From Hymenobacter perfusus (GTDB taxonomy: Bacteria > Bacteroidota > Bacteroidia > Cytophagales > Hymenobacteraceae), in the NCBI RefSeq assembly GCF_003944765.1, contig NZ_RWIU01000001.1, forward strand, positions 1 to 64,000: a DNA stretch of 64,000 nt, read 5' to 3'. The position numbers and the translations under genes are program-made. The notes beneath the pieces were generated by a model. It had not been told where the DNA came from. It saw only the letters and a list, made by a program, of their open reading frames with translations, and ran no database searches. Positions 42,681-50,424 of the stretch are shown here, piece after piece. Each line of letters starts with the position of its first letter. Position 1 is the stretch's first letter.

Positions 42681-43745
42681 TTACGCCCGGCCCAACTCGC
42701 GCAAGTGCGCTACGTGGGAGGCTACGGCGTAGCGCATCTTGGGGTACTCGTTGTACTCGATGTTGAACTCCTGGCACATCTGGCGGATGATTTTATTCAG
42801 GGCCGGATAGTGGACGTGGGAGATGTTGGGGAACAGGTGGTGCTCAACCTGGAAGTTGAGGCCGCCCACTAGCCAGCTGATGACCTTGTTATCAGTTGCG
42901 AAGTTGGCGGTGGTTTTGATCTGGTGGATGGCCCACTCGTCCTCAATCTTGCGGGTGGTTTCGTGCGGCACCACGAAGCTGGTGTGCTCCACGGTATGCG
43001 CCAGCTGGAACACGATGCTCAGGGTGAAACCGGCCACGGCGGCAAACGCCAGAAAACCTACCAGCCAGCCCAGGAAGCCTACGGTGTAAATGGGCAGCGC
43101 CACGAACAGGCCGAGGTGCAGCGCCTTGAAGCCCCAGAACACGCCCTGGTCGGAGGCGGTCATCTTCTTAATGGGCATTTCGCCGATTTTGCCTTTGAAA
43201 TACTTCTGGTAATCCATGAAGAAAATCCAGGCCACGAACAGCAAAGCATAGAAAAACCAGAAGTACAGATGCTGGAAGCGATGGAGCTTGCGGCGGGGCT
43301 GCTCGGGGCTCAGGCGCAGCCAGGGCTGGGCGTCGAGGTCGTCGTCCACGCCTTCCACGTTGGTGTACATGTGGTGGATGAGGTTGTGCTTGGCGTTCCA
43401 CATGTAGGAGTTGCCGCCCATCACGTTGAGAGTGAAGGCCGCAAACTGGTTCATCCACTTCTTCTTGCTGAACGAGCCGTGGGCACCGTCGTGCATCACG
43501 TTGAAGCCGATGGCCGCGCCAATGAGACCCAGCAAAGCACATTCGGCCACACCAACCAAGGCTGAAGGCGTCCAGAATACGAGATGCAGGTACACGGCCA
43601 CGAAGGCAGCCGTAAGCAGCACGGCTTTGAAAAACAGCGTTTTGCCGCCGGTGGTGGATTTACCGGCGTCCGCGAAGTAGGCGTTGGTGCGGCGCTTCAA
43701 CTCCTGGTGGAAGGAGCGGGAAGCTGCGAATTTGGGTGCGAGCAT
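42681..43745 (-). CDS. Membrane fatty acid desaturase
   Basis: Integral-membrane di-iron desaturase of 354 aa. All three histidine boxes are present: HDGAH (85-89), HNLIHH (120-125) and QVEHH (299-303). The Gln in the third box is typical of front-end/linoleoyl-CoA-type desaturases, but no cytochrome b5 domain is fused. Four hydrophobic segments fit the family. A minus-strand TATCTTTG box at 43778 to 43771 gives a leader of about 20 nt. Confidence 0.92.
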   Translation of the reverse strand: MLAPKFAASRSFHQELKRRTNAYFADAGKSTTGGKTLFFKAVLLTAAFVAVYLHLVFWTPSALVGVAECALLGLIGAAIGFNVMHDGAHGSFSKKKWMNQFAAFTLNVMGGNSYMWNAKHNLIHHMYTNVEGVDDDLDAQPWLRLSPEQPRRKLHRFQHLYFWFFYALLFVAWIFFMDYQKYFKGKIGEMPIKKMTASDQGVFWGFKALHLGLFVALPIYTVGFLGWLVGFLAFAAVAGFTLSIVFQLAHTVEHTSFVVPHETTRKIEDEWAIHQIKTTANFATDNKVISWLVGGLNFQVEHHLFPNISHVHYPALNKIIRQMCQEFNIEYNEYPKMRYAVASHVAHLRELGRA

Positions 43746-43870
43746 AGAAGGTGGTAAAAAGGAACTGTGTCAAAGATACCGCTTCTACCTCCGATGCGGA
43801 TTCAGGCGGGCCTAAAAGCCCGGTATTTTATACACCGGGGCTCTTTCTGCTTGCGTAACCCCAATACGGC

Positions 43871-43945
43871 CCCCGAAAGGTCCGGCCCGCCGCAGAATAC
43901 TCCAGATTAGTAGAGATATTCCGCGACGGGCCGGACCTTTCGGGG
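43871..43945. repeat. 19-bp perfect inverted repeat
   Basis: CCCCGAAAGGTCCGGCCCG at 43871-43889 is the exact inverse of 43927-43945, with a 37-nt AT-richer spacer. It lies 23 bases past the stop of the DUF3298-type gene and may be its terminator, though no U-run follows. Confidence 0.85.
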
Positions 43946-43968
43946 TGCTTCTGCCTGATTGGCTACCG

Positions 43969-45231
43969 CTAGTTGCGGGCTACGGCTTGGCCGCCGCTGA
44001 TGGGCAGTCCGGGCTTCAACACCGCCTGCAACGCCGAATACGGCACAAACACGCTGATTTCGCCCTGAGCGTAGGAGGCTACCTCGTAGGGCAGGTACAC
44101 GAATACTGCGCCGCCGCTGGTCAGGTACACGTTGCGGGTGGCAGGCAGCGAGTTTTTGAACAGCTTACCGGCCATCGAGGCCCCGTCTTTCAGGCCCAGG
44201 GCCGGCCGGGCATAGCGGCCCAGAATGCCTTCCAGCTGCGGCCGGGTGCCGGGCTTGAAGATGTCGTTGAAGCCGAGGGCGCGGCCGGTGCGGGTGTCAT
44301 AGCTGCGCACGTAGGTACCGTAGATGCCGTGCGCGCCGCCCGAGAAGTCGTAGCCGAAGTAGCCGATGCTCAGCAGGTCGCCCTCATTCCAGAGCACGTA
44401 CGTGTTGGCTTCCTGCTCGTAGCTGAGCGTAGCCAGGGGCTGGTAGTCATCTGTGCTGTCGGCCAGCACTTTGCTCACCATGGGGGCCACTTCCTTGCGG
44501 TATTCCTTGGTGAAATAGGCCAGTTGCTCGTCCCAAAGCGCATCCAGCGACAAAGCGGGTTTCGATTCCAGCGAGTCACCGCGTAGGCCCCGGGCCAGGT
44601 TGGCGGCCAGCTTATCCTTGCTTGCCCCCGATTCAGGAACCAGCGCAAACATGGAAATTTGCCCGAACACGCTATCCTGTGGGCTTTCTGGGCGGGGCAA
44701 CACAGCGGCGGCAAACGTGCGGGTGCTTAAACGCACGCCCACCGGCTGGCGCAGCAGGCGCAGGCGTACCGGCTGGCCGGCCCGGGTGCCTACCAAGGCC
44801 CCTCCCTCTTGCTTGAGCAGCCACTGCGGGCCTACGTTCTGCTCGTTGAGCAACTCGTGGCTGGTATCGCGCAGGCGCAGGCTGTCGGTGGCGGGGCTCA
44901 CGTCGCCGGTCAGCTCATACGGATGGCCATCGGCAGCGGCGTAGAAGCCTACGAGGCGGCCCAGGGTGTTTTCACCGGGCACTTCGTTCACGCGCTGCAA
45001 ATGCACCGTGATGCTATCAGTAGAGCCCGGCAGTACGCCCCGGAACTGCTGGTACCAGGAGGCGCTATCGGTGAGGGCTACCGTGGGAGCGGTAGCCGCT
45101 ACCGTTTCAGAAGTTTCGGCGGCCGATTTGTCGGAGCCGGAATTACAGGCCGTTAGCAGCAGGCCAAGGGCCAGAGGGGCGGGCAGCAGGCGAAGCAGCC
45201 GGGCCGGGCGAGATTGGGAAAGGAAGCTCAT
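43969..45231 (-). CDS. Lipoprotein with DUF3298/RsiV-like C-terminal domain
   Basis: 420 aa with a lipoprotein signal (LALGLLLTAC, Cys29). The first mature half is Thr/Ala-rich then a beta-rich region; the C-terminal half has FSGGAHGIYGTYVRSYDTRTGRALGFNDIF, the DUF3298 signature shared with RsiV, a lysozyme-binding anti-sigma factor. No sigma factor or transmembrane anchor is linked here, so an RsiV role is not implied. Confidence 0.82.
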   Translation of the reverse strand: MSFLSQSRPARLLRLLPAPLALGLLLTACNSGSDKSAAETSETVAATAPTVALTDSASWYQQFRGVLPGSTDSITVHLQRVNEVPGENTLGRLVGFYAAADGHPYELTGDVSPATDSLRLRDTSHELLNEQNVGPQWLLKQEGGALVGTRAGQPVRLRLLRQPVGVRLSTRTFAAAVLPRPESPQDSVFGQISMFALVPESGASKDKLAANLARGLRGDSLESKPALSLDALWDEQLAYFTKEYRKEVAPMVSKVLADSTDDYQPLATLSYEQEANTYVLWNEGDLLSIGYFGYDFSGGAHGIYGTYVRSYDTRTGRALGFNDIFKPGTRPQLEGILGRYARPALGLKDGASMAGKLFKNSLPATRNVYLTSGGAVFVYLPYEVASYAQGEISVFVPYSALQAVLKPGLPISGGQAVARN

Positions 45232-45377
45232 CGGCCCAAATAACGCAGAATTTGGCTACGCGTTCAAACTCGTGCAATTTCTTGGCATTCGATTATCGTT
45301 GCCTGAGGCCCGGCGTATGCAGATACCTGAGTTTATTTTCTGACTCATTTCTCTCTTACCTTCTTCACGACTTTCCC

Positions 45378-46244
45378 ATGAGTTATATCAAAGCCGGCCA
45401 GGACGCCAACGGTACCGAAGTAAAACTGCATTATACCGACCAGGGCCAGGGCAACCCCATCGTGCTGATTCACGGCTGGCCCGCTTCCTACGAGATGTGG
45501 GAATACCAGCTGGCCGAACTGCCCAAGCACGGTAACCGCGTTGTGGCCTACACCCGCCGGGGCTTCGGCAACTCCACCAAAACCTGGGACGGCAACGACT
45601 ACGACACCTTTGCCGACGACCTGAAAGCCGTACTGGACACGCTGGATCTGCAGAACGTAACGCTGGTGGGCTTTTCGATGGGTGGCGGCGAAGTGGCCCG
45701 TTACATGAGCCGTCACGGCGGTGCCCGCGTGAGTAAAGTAGTCTTCGTATCGGCCGTTACGCCCTTCCTGCTGCAAACCGACGATAACCCCGACGGCGCG
45801 CCGAAGGAGAACTTCGACAAGATGGTAGAAGGCATCAACAAAGACCGGTTCGATTTCCTGGCCACCTTCGGCAAACAGTTCTTCGGCGCAGGGATGGTTA
45901 GCCATCCGGTAAGCCAGGCTACGCTCGACTGGATGCAGGCCATGTGCCAGATTGCCTCGCCCCGCGCCACCGAGCAGTGCGTGTACGCCTTTGCCGCCAC
46001 CGACTTCCGCCGCGACCTGGCGGTCCTGAAAGTACCCACGCTGGTTATCCACGGCGGCGACGACGCCACCGTACCGGCCAAAGTAAGCGGGGAGCGGATG
46101 ACGCAGTTTGTACCCCAGGCCCAGTACGTGGAGTACGCCGGCGCACCGCACGGCCTGTTCATCACGGAAAAGGAACGACTCAACCGGGACCTAGCTGCTT
46201 TTGTCGCCGGCACTCCCGTAGAAGGTACCGCCGACCGGTACTAG
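45378..46244 (+). CDS. Alpha/beta hydrolase, non-haem chloroperoxidase/esterase type
   Basis: 288 aa with nucleophile elbow GFSMGGGE (Ser100), oxyanion HGWPAS (32-37) and catalytic His in GAPHGLF; the acid is probably Asp in HGGDDATVP. Members hydrolyse esters and show cofactor-free haloperoxidase side activity. Start MSYIKAGQDANG; an in-frame start 126 bases upstream reads through the promoter region. Followed by a strong terminator. Confidence 0.92.
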   Translation: MSYIKAGQDANGTEVKLHYTDQGQGNPIVLIHGWPASYEMWEYQLAELPKHGNRVVAYTRRGFGNSTKTWDGNDYDTFADDLKAVLDTLDLQNVTLVGFSMGGGEVARYMSRHGGARVSKVVFVSAVTPFLLQTDDNPDGAPKENFDKMVEGINKDRFDFLATFGKQFFGAGMVSHPVSQATLDWMQAMCQIASPRATEQCVYAFAATDFRRDLAVLKVPTLVIHGGDDATVPAKVSGERMTQFVPQAQYVEYAGAPHGLFITEKERLNRDLAAFVAGTPVEGTADRY

Positions 46245-46262
46245 CGGCCAGCCACTTAACAT

Positions 46263-46298
46263 GCAAAGGCCCTGCATCAGGTGATGCGGGGCCTTTGC
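46263..46298 (+). terminator. Terminator after the hydrolase gene
   Basis: GCAAAGGCCCTGCATC pairs with GATGCGGGGCCTTTGC with one wobble around AGGT. Confidence 0.8.
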
Positions 46299-46318
46299 GC
46301 TTTGTAGAGAAGTATTAT

Positions 46319-46699
46319 CTAGTCTTTTTCCAAGGCGAGGCTCAGGCGGCCCGCGGCCAGGTCACTGACTCCTACTCGGTATGTATATTTACCGGACTCC
46401 AGAGCTGTTTCACCCACGTAATCAGTAGGTTGCAGCACCAAATCCCGGCCATCTATTGTCACTTTTATGTAGGCATAGTTATAGGCCTGGGTGTAAGCAG
46501 CGTACTCGGTTTCCTTTCCGGCGTTCAGGCGGCCATAGTCATTGGTGCCACCAGAGGTATCAATATGCACGTCTTTGAACTGGTAACTACTGGCGTTTTT
46601 CACTCTGACGCGGACACCATCCGTAACGGTTTCCTTTTGGCAGGATACCTGGAGCAGGCTGCCCAGGCTTAAGAAGATGAGCAGAATAAAATGTTTCAT
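46319..46699 (-). CDS. Small lipoprotein, 126 aa
   Basis: Signal peptide with lipobox LLQVSC (Cys20), then a beta-rich mature part (VRVRVKNASSYQFKDVHID...) without recognised domain. The start MKHFILLIFL opens the signal peptide; upstream sequence in frame is not protein-like. Slightly lower GC than neighbours. Confidence 0.75.
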   Translation of the reverse strand: MKHFILLIFLSLGSLLQVSCQKETVTDGVRVRVKNASSYQFKDVHIDTSGGTNDYGRLNAGKETEYAAYTQAYNYAYIKVTIDGRDLVLQPTDYVGETALESGKYTYRVGVSDLAAGRLSLALEKD

Positions 46700-46800
46700 G
46701 GGAGGTAAAAGCAGGGTTGTTCTAATAGAAGAGCTGCTTGTATTTTTAATAGTTGCATGGACCAGCGGCTGATTACTAATGGCACGCAAAAGCCAACAAA

Positions 46801-46832
46801 AAAACCGGTCAGCCACGGGGGCTGCCGGTTTT
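46801..46832 (-). terminator. Hairpin at the end of the HNH nuclease gene
   Basis: AAAACCGG..AGCC pairs with GGCT.CCGGTTTT with a small bulge; A-run on its left gives U's on the minus strand. It overlaps the HNH stop codon. Confidence 0.7.
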
Positions 46833-47325
46833 AGTGCAGATACGGGTGCCAGTTTTGGTCGAGGGTGCCGGCGCTGAGCTTGAGGAAGCCGGTGAGGGTG
46901 GGTTTTTTGGGCTGCTGCCGGATGGTGAGGCCAGCTTCCTGGGGGGTACGGTGGCCTTTGGAATGGTTGCACCGGGCGCAGGCCGTAAGCAGGTTGGCCC
47001 AACTGGAGTCGCCGCCCCTACTTCGAGGCAATACGTGGTCGAGGGTCAGGTTTTTCGTGGAGCCGCAATACTGGCACTCGAAATGGTCCCGCTTCATGAT
47101 ATTATGCCGGCTGAGGGCAATGCCTTTGTAAGGCACACGCACATACCGCTGCAGGCGAATGATGCTGGGCTTGGGAAATGCCTTGCTCACCGTACGCAAC
47201 ACGCCATTTTCCGATTTGGCAATCAGCTCGGCTTTTTCCAGGAACAGTAGCACGAAAGCTTTCTGTACACTACACAGCGTAATAGCCGTGTAGTCGCCGT
47301 TTAACACAAGCACTTTTTGGTCCAT
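46831..47325 (-). CDS. HNH endonuclease
   Basis: 164 aa with a C-terminal HNH zinc nuclease: C84/C87 in FECQYCGS, His97 in LDHVLPRSRGG, Asn111 in WANLLTAC and C116/C119. The N-terminal VLNGDYTAITLCSVQKAF is a conserved extension of this HNH subfamily, usually stand-alone chromosomal genes of unknown role, not restriction systems. No methyltransferase is linked. Confidence 0.92.
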   Translation of the reverse strand: MDQKVLVLNGDYTAITLCSVQKAFVLLFLEKAELIAKSENGVLRTVSKAFPKPSIIRLQRYVRVPYKGIALSRHNIMKRDHFECQYCGSTKNLTLDHVLPRSRGGDSSWANLLTACARCNHSKGHRTPQEAGLTIRQQPKKPTLTGFLKLSAGTLDQNWHPYLH

Positions 47326-47428
47326 ATTACGCTAAGAAAAAAGAATCTGGTCTGCCAGAAAGCTAGATGATTCTTAGCGCATTAACAATAGACGAAGGCT
47401 TTAGTTCGGCGGGGCATTGCACCGATTA

Positions 47429-47533
47429 CAGACCGTCATGCTGAGCTTGTCGAAGCATCTCGCGTGCTGACGTCGCAATGCTATTCAGACATCAGCACGC
47501 GAGATGCTTCGACAAGCTCAGCATGACGGTCTG
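47429..47533. repeat. REPIN-like palindromic repeat, copy 2
   Basis: Two 45-bp arms (starting CAGACCGTCATGCTGAGCTT) with one mismatch surround a centre TCGCAATGCTATTCAGA. The arms and centre match copy 1 at 20590-20692. It lies 15 bp past the stop of the NlpC/P60 gene and may end its transcript. Confidence 0.88.
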
Positions 47534-47548
47534 GTGACCACCGGCAGC

Positions 47549-48355
47549 TCAGTCATCGGGCAGAATGCGCTTGATGAGGCGGAGCTTGTGGCTGTACTTC
47601 TGCTGGTCGCGGCGGAAGATGCCGTTGTGGTCGAGCGGGTCGATGCGGACTTCGCCGCTGGCGTGCAGAATCTGCTGGTCTTCCAACAGCAGACCTACGT
47701 GAATAATGCGGCCGTCGGCATTATCGAAGAAAGCCAGGTCGCCCGGGCGGGTCTGGGCCACGAAATGCACCGGCTGGCCCAGGTGAATCTGCTGGTGCGC
47801 ATCGCGCGGGAGCTGCACCCCGATGAGGCCGTATAGTTGTTGCATCAGCCCCGAGCAGTCGATGCCGAACAGCGTTTTGCCGCCCCACAGGTAAGGCGCT
47901 TTCAGAAACAACTGGCCCATTTTCAGGAGCAGGCGCAGGCGCACCTCGGCCGGGCCGTGAGGGCCGTGGCCGTTCTGGGGGTTGGTGGCGGCCCCGTTAT
48001 AGAACATCTGCCGCTCGCCAACCCGCAGCGTCATGCCATCGAAAAACGGCAGGCGGGTGCCCAGCGTCACGGGGATGCGGGTGGTTTCGTCGCTCACCAT
48101 CTGCACCACATCGAGGGTGCGGGGGTGGTCCTGCTGCTGCCACTGCTGGAAATACGCGGCCGACACGGGCAGGTGCTGCTTCACATCGAACCAGCCCTCG
48201 TAGCCGTCGGCCGCCACCCGGATCTGCCGCCACTGGTTTTGGGCACGCAACACGGAGTAGCACTCCCCAAAGGTGAGCTGCGTGACAATTTCGGCTTTAT
48301 CGGAGGCTTCGGCGCGCACCGGCACGGCGCTCAGCGCGCAAATTCCGTATTCCAA
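47549..48355 (-). CDS. NlpC/P60 family peptidase with SH3-like domains
   Basis: Peptidoglycan-tail hydrolase (C40), about 268 aa. An N-terminal SH3-like region (EIVTQLTFGECYSVL...WRQIRVAADGYEGW) precedes the catalytic domain with Cys167 in GIDCSGLMQ, His219 in RIIHVGLLL and a third polar residue near HASG. The start is uncertain: an in-frame ATG at 48400 adds 15 residues that are encoded by the intergenic repeat words, so a TTG at 48355 just before EYGICAL is favoured. Confidence 0.9.
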   Translation of the reverse strand: MEYGICALSAVPVRAEASDKAEIVTQLTFGECYSVLRAQNQWRQIRVAADGYEGWFDVKQHLPVSAAYFQQWQQQDHPRTLDVVQMVSDETTRIPVTLGTRLPFFDGMTLRVGERQMFYNGAATNPQNGHGPHGPAEVRLRLLLKMGQLFLKAPYLWGGKTLFGIDCSGLMQQLYGLIGVQLPRDAHQQIHLGQPVHFVAQTRPGDLAFFDNADGRIIHVGLLLEDQQILHASGEVRIDPLDHNGIFRRDQQKYSHKLRLIKRILPDD

Positions 48356-48530
48356 AACGGTGAAATAGTGAGATGGTGAAATGGTGAGTTTGACGTTCAC
48401 CTTGCGTAAGTAGGCGTTACTTATCCAAGCACGCTACTTATATATTTCTGCGAAGCTCCCGCTTAAAATGTAACTCACCAAAAACCAACGTAAAAACTCA
48501 CCATTTCACCACCTCACCATTTCACTTAGT
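48350..48530. repeat. Inverted repeat of GTGAAATGGTGAG-type words, NlpC-smpB gap
   Basis: Forward words (GTGAAATAGTGAGATGGTG) at about 48360-48390 are mirrored by inverses (CTCACCATTTCACCACC) at about 48496-48525. The right arm contains the smpB stop codon. Related to repeats at 30179 and 54994. Confidence 0.75.
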
Positions 48531-48996
48531 AGTCCCGGGCGCGGTCCATTTCGCGCTTCTGGTCCTTGGCCTTGAGGTCGTCGCGTTTGTCGTAGAGTTT
48601 TTTGCCTTTGGCTAGCGCAATTTCCAGCTTGGCAAAGCCCCGGTCGCTGACGAACATGCGCACCGGAATGATGGTCAGGCCCTGCTCCTGGGCTTTGCCG
48701 GCCAGCTGCTTCAGCTCTTTTTTGTTGAGCAGCAGCTTGCGGGCTCGGGTGGGCTCGTGGTTGTTGTATGTGCCCTCGGTGTACTGGGCAATGGTAATAT
48801 TATGAGCCCACAGGCTGCCATCTTGGTGGAAGGTACAGAAGCCGTCCTGGAGCTGCACGCTGCCCTCCCGGATGCTCTTGATTTCGGTACCCTGGAGCAT
48901 CAGGCCGGCTTCGTATTGCACCAGAAACGCGTACTCGTGGCGAGCCCGACGGTTCTGGATGTTGATGTTCTTGGGTTTGTCGTCTTTCTTACTCAC
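48526..48996 (-). CDS. smpB: SsrA-binding protein SmpB
   Basis: Trans-translation factor that delivers tmRNA to stalled ribosomes, 156 aa. IQNRRARHEYAF, GLMLQGTEIKSIREG and the C-terminal basic tail KGKKLYDKRDDLK are all present. The start is a GTG giving MSKKDDKPKN; the upstream in-frame extension is not family-like. Confidence 0.95.
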   Translation of the reverse strand: MSKKDDKPKNINIQNRRARHEYAFLVQYEAGLMLQGTEIKSIREGSVQLQDGFCTFHQDGSLWAHNITIAQYTEGTYNNHEPTRARKLLLNKKELKQLAGKAQEQGLTIIPVRMFVSDRGFAKLEIALAKGKKLYDKRDDLKAKDQKREMDRARDY

Positions 48997-49115
48997 GGTG
49001 TTGATTCTCGCAGTGTTTCGCAGTGGAAGGTGTACGCAGACGGCAGTGTCAGGGCTGTTTTCGGCCCGAAAATAACAGGAATACCCCGCCGGTTCCGGTT
49101 CGTCGTTCAACCGGG

Positions 49116-50117
49116 TTAGGCCAGCTTCAGGCGCGGATCGGAGCTGACGAGCTGATCGGCAAAGTCGCCGGCTTCATACTGAAACTGGGCGGTTATGGCC
49201 ACCATGCCGGCATTATCGGTGCAGTACTGGAAGGCGGGAATGAACACTTCCCAGCCCTGCGCGGCGGCCTCGTCCTGCAGCGCCTGACGCAGGCCGCTGT
49301 TGGCGGCCACGCCTCCGGCCAGGGCAATCTGGGTCAGGCTTTGGTCGTGGGCAGCGCGGCGCAGCTGGCGCAGCAAGGTCTGGATGATTGTGTGCTGAAT
49401 GCTGGCGCAGAGGTCAGGCAGGTTTTCCTGGATGAAGTTCGGGTTCTGAGCCGTTTCCTTTTTCAGGAAGTACAGCACCGCCGTTTTCAACCCGCTGAAC
49501 GAGAAATCGTAGCCGGGCATGGCACCTACCGGCAGCGGGAAGCGCGTGGGGTTGCCCTGCCGGGCCAGCTTATCGAGGTGGGGACCGGCCGGGTACGGCA
49601 GGCCCAGCAGCTTGCCGGTTTTATCGAAGGCTTCGCCGGCCGCGTCGTCAGTGGTCTGGCCGATAATTTCCATATCGAGGGCCGAGCGCACCACCACCAG
49701 TTGGGTGTGCCCCCCGCTCACGGTCAGGCACAGGAACGGGAACCGGGGCTTGGGGTCCTCGATGAAGTGGGCCAGGATATGGGCCCGCATGTGGTTCACG
49801 GCAATCAGGGGCTTATTCAGGGCCAAAGCCAGGGTTTTGGCGAACATACCGCCCACCAGCAACGAGCCCAGCAGGCCCGGGCCCTGGGTGAAGGCTATGG
49901 CATCAAGATCAGCTTTGCTGACGCCGGCTTTCTGTAGAGCCGCTTCCACCACCGGAATCAGGTGCTGCTGGTGGGCGCGAGAGGCCAGTTCGGGCACCAC
50001 GCCGCCGTATTGTTCGTGCACCTGCTGGGTGGCTACCACGTTGGAGCGGATTTCCCCGTCCACCAAAACGGCGGCCGAGGTATCGTCGCAGGAAGACTCA
50101 ATAGCGAGAATGGTCAT
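49116..50117 (-). CDS. tsaD: tRNA N6-adenosine threonylcarbamoyltransferase
   Basis: Catalytic subunit for t6A37 of ANN-reading tRNAs, 333 aa. The ASKHA fold starts ILAIESSCDDTSAA, iron-binding His109 and His113 are in HMRAH, and later blocks SGGHTQLV and AGGVAANSGLR are conserved. The gene is divergent from tamB, a typical arrangement in the phylum. Confidence 0.96.
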   Translation of the reverse strand: MTILAIESSCDDTSAAVLVDGEIRSNVVATQQVHEQYGGVVPELASRAHQQHLIPVVEAALQKAGVSKADLDAIAFTQGPGLLGSLLVGGMFAKTLALALNKPLIAVNHMRAHILAHFIEDPKPRFPFLCLTVSGGHTQLVVVRSALDMEIIGQTTDDAAGEAFDKTGKLLGLPYPAGPHLDKLARQGNPTRFPLPVGAMPGYDFSFSGLKTAVLYFLKKETAQNPNFIQENLPDLCASIQHTIIQTLLRQLRRAAHDQSLTQIALAGGVAANSGLRQALQDEAAAQGWEVFIPAFQYCTDNAGMVAITAQFQYEAGDFADQLVSSDPRLKLA

Positions 50118-50424
50118 CTGAGAGAGTAGCTGAGTAACGGATCAAATGAGTGAAATGCTGTCCCCCTAAGCTTACGAAGAACCTTTTAACAGTAGAGCAA
50201 GGCGCCCTCTGGTTGTGCAGGCGCAACAAGGTCCTTTGCAAGCTCAGGATGACAGACAATTTTTCTCCCCGCAAAGGTCGGGGCAAAAGACCAGATTGCC
50301 GCTTCGGGCGTTTTCTTTAACCTTACGCGGCAGACAAACGTTTTTGCCGGCAGTCGGCCTCCCAGGCAACGGTCGGGGGTAAGTACCTATCTTTGTTGTT
50401 GCCCCGTTTCAGCCCCTCTCCTCC
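50118..50424. other. Intergenic region between tsaD and tamB
   Basis: No gene. It holds a perfect -7 box TATCTTTG for tamB at 50388-50395 (30-nt leader), a near-match GACCTTTG (50279 to 50272) for tsaD, and a fragment CTTTGCAAGCTCAGGATGAC that resembles one REPIN arm. Confidence 0.55.
50388..50395 (+). promoter_or_regulatory. tamB -7 promoter box
   Basis: TATCTTTG, 29 bases before the GTG start of tamB; no good -33 element is seen. Confidence 0.5.

Noticed and set aside
46831..47325. HNH gene as part of a restriction or defence system
   Set aside because: No methyltransferase, helicase or mobile gene is adjacent and the protein fits a common stand-alone chromosomal subfamily.
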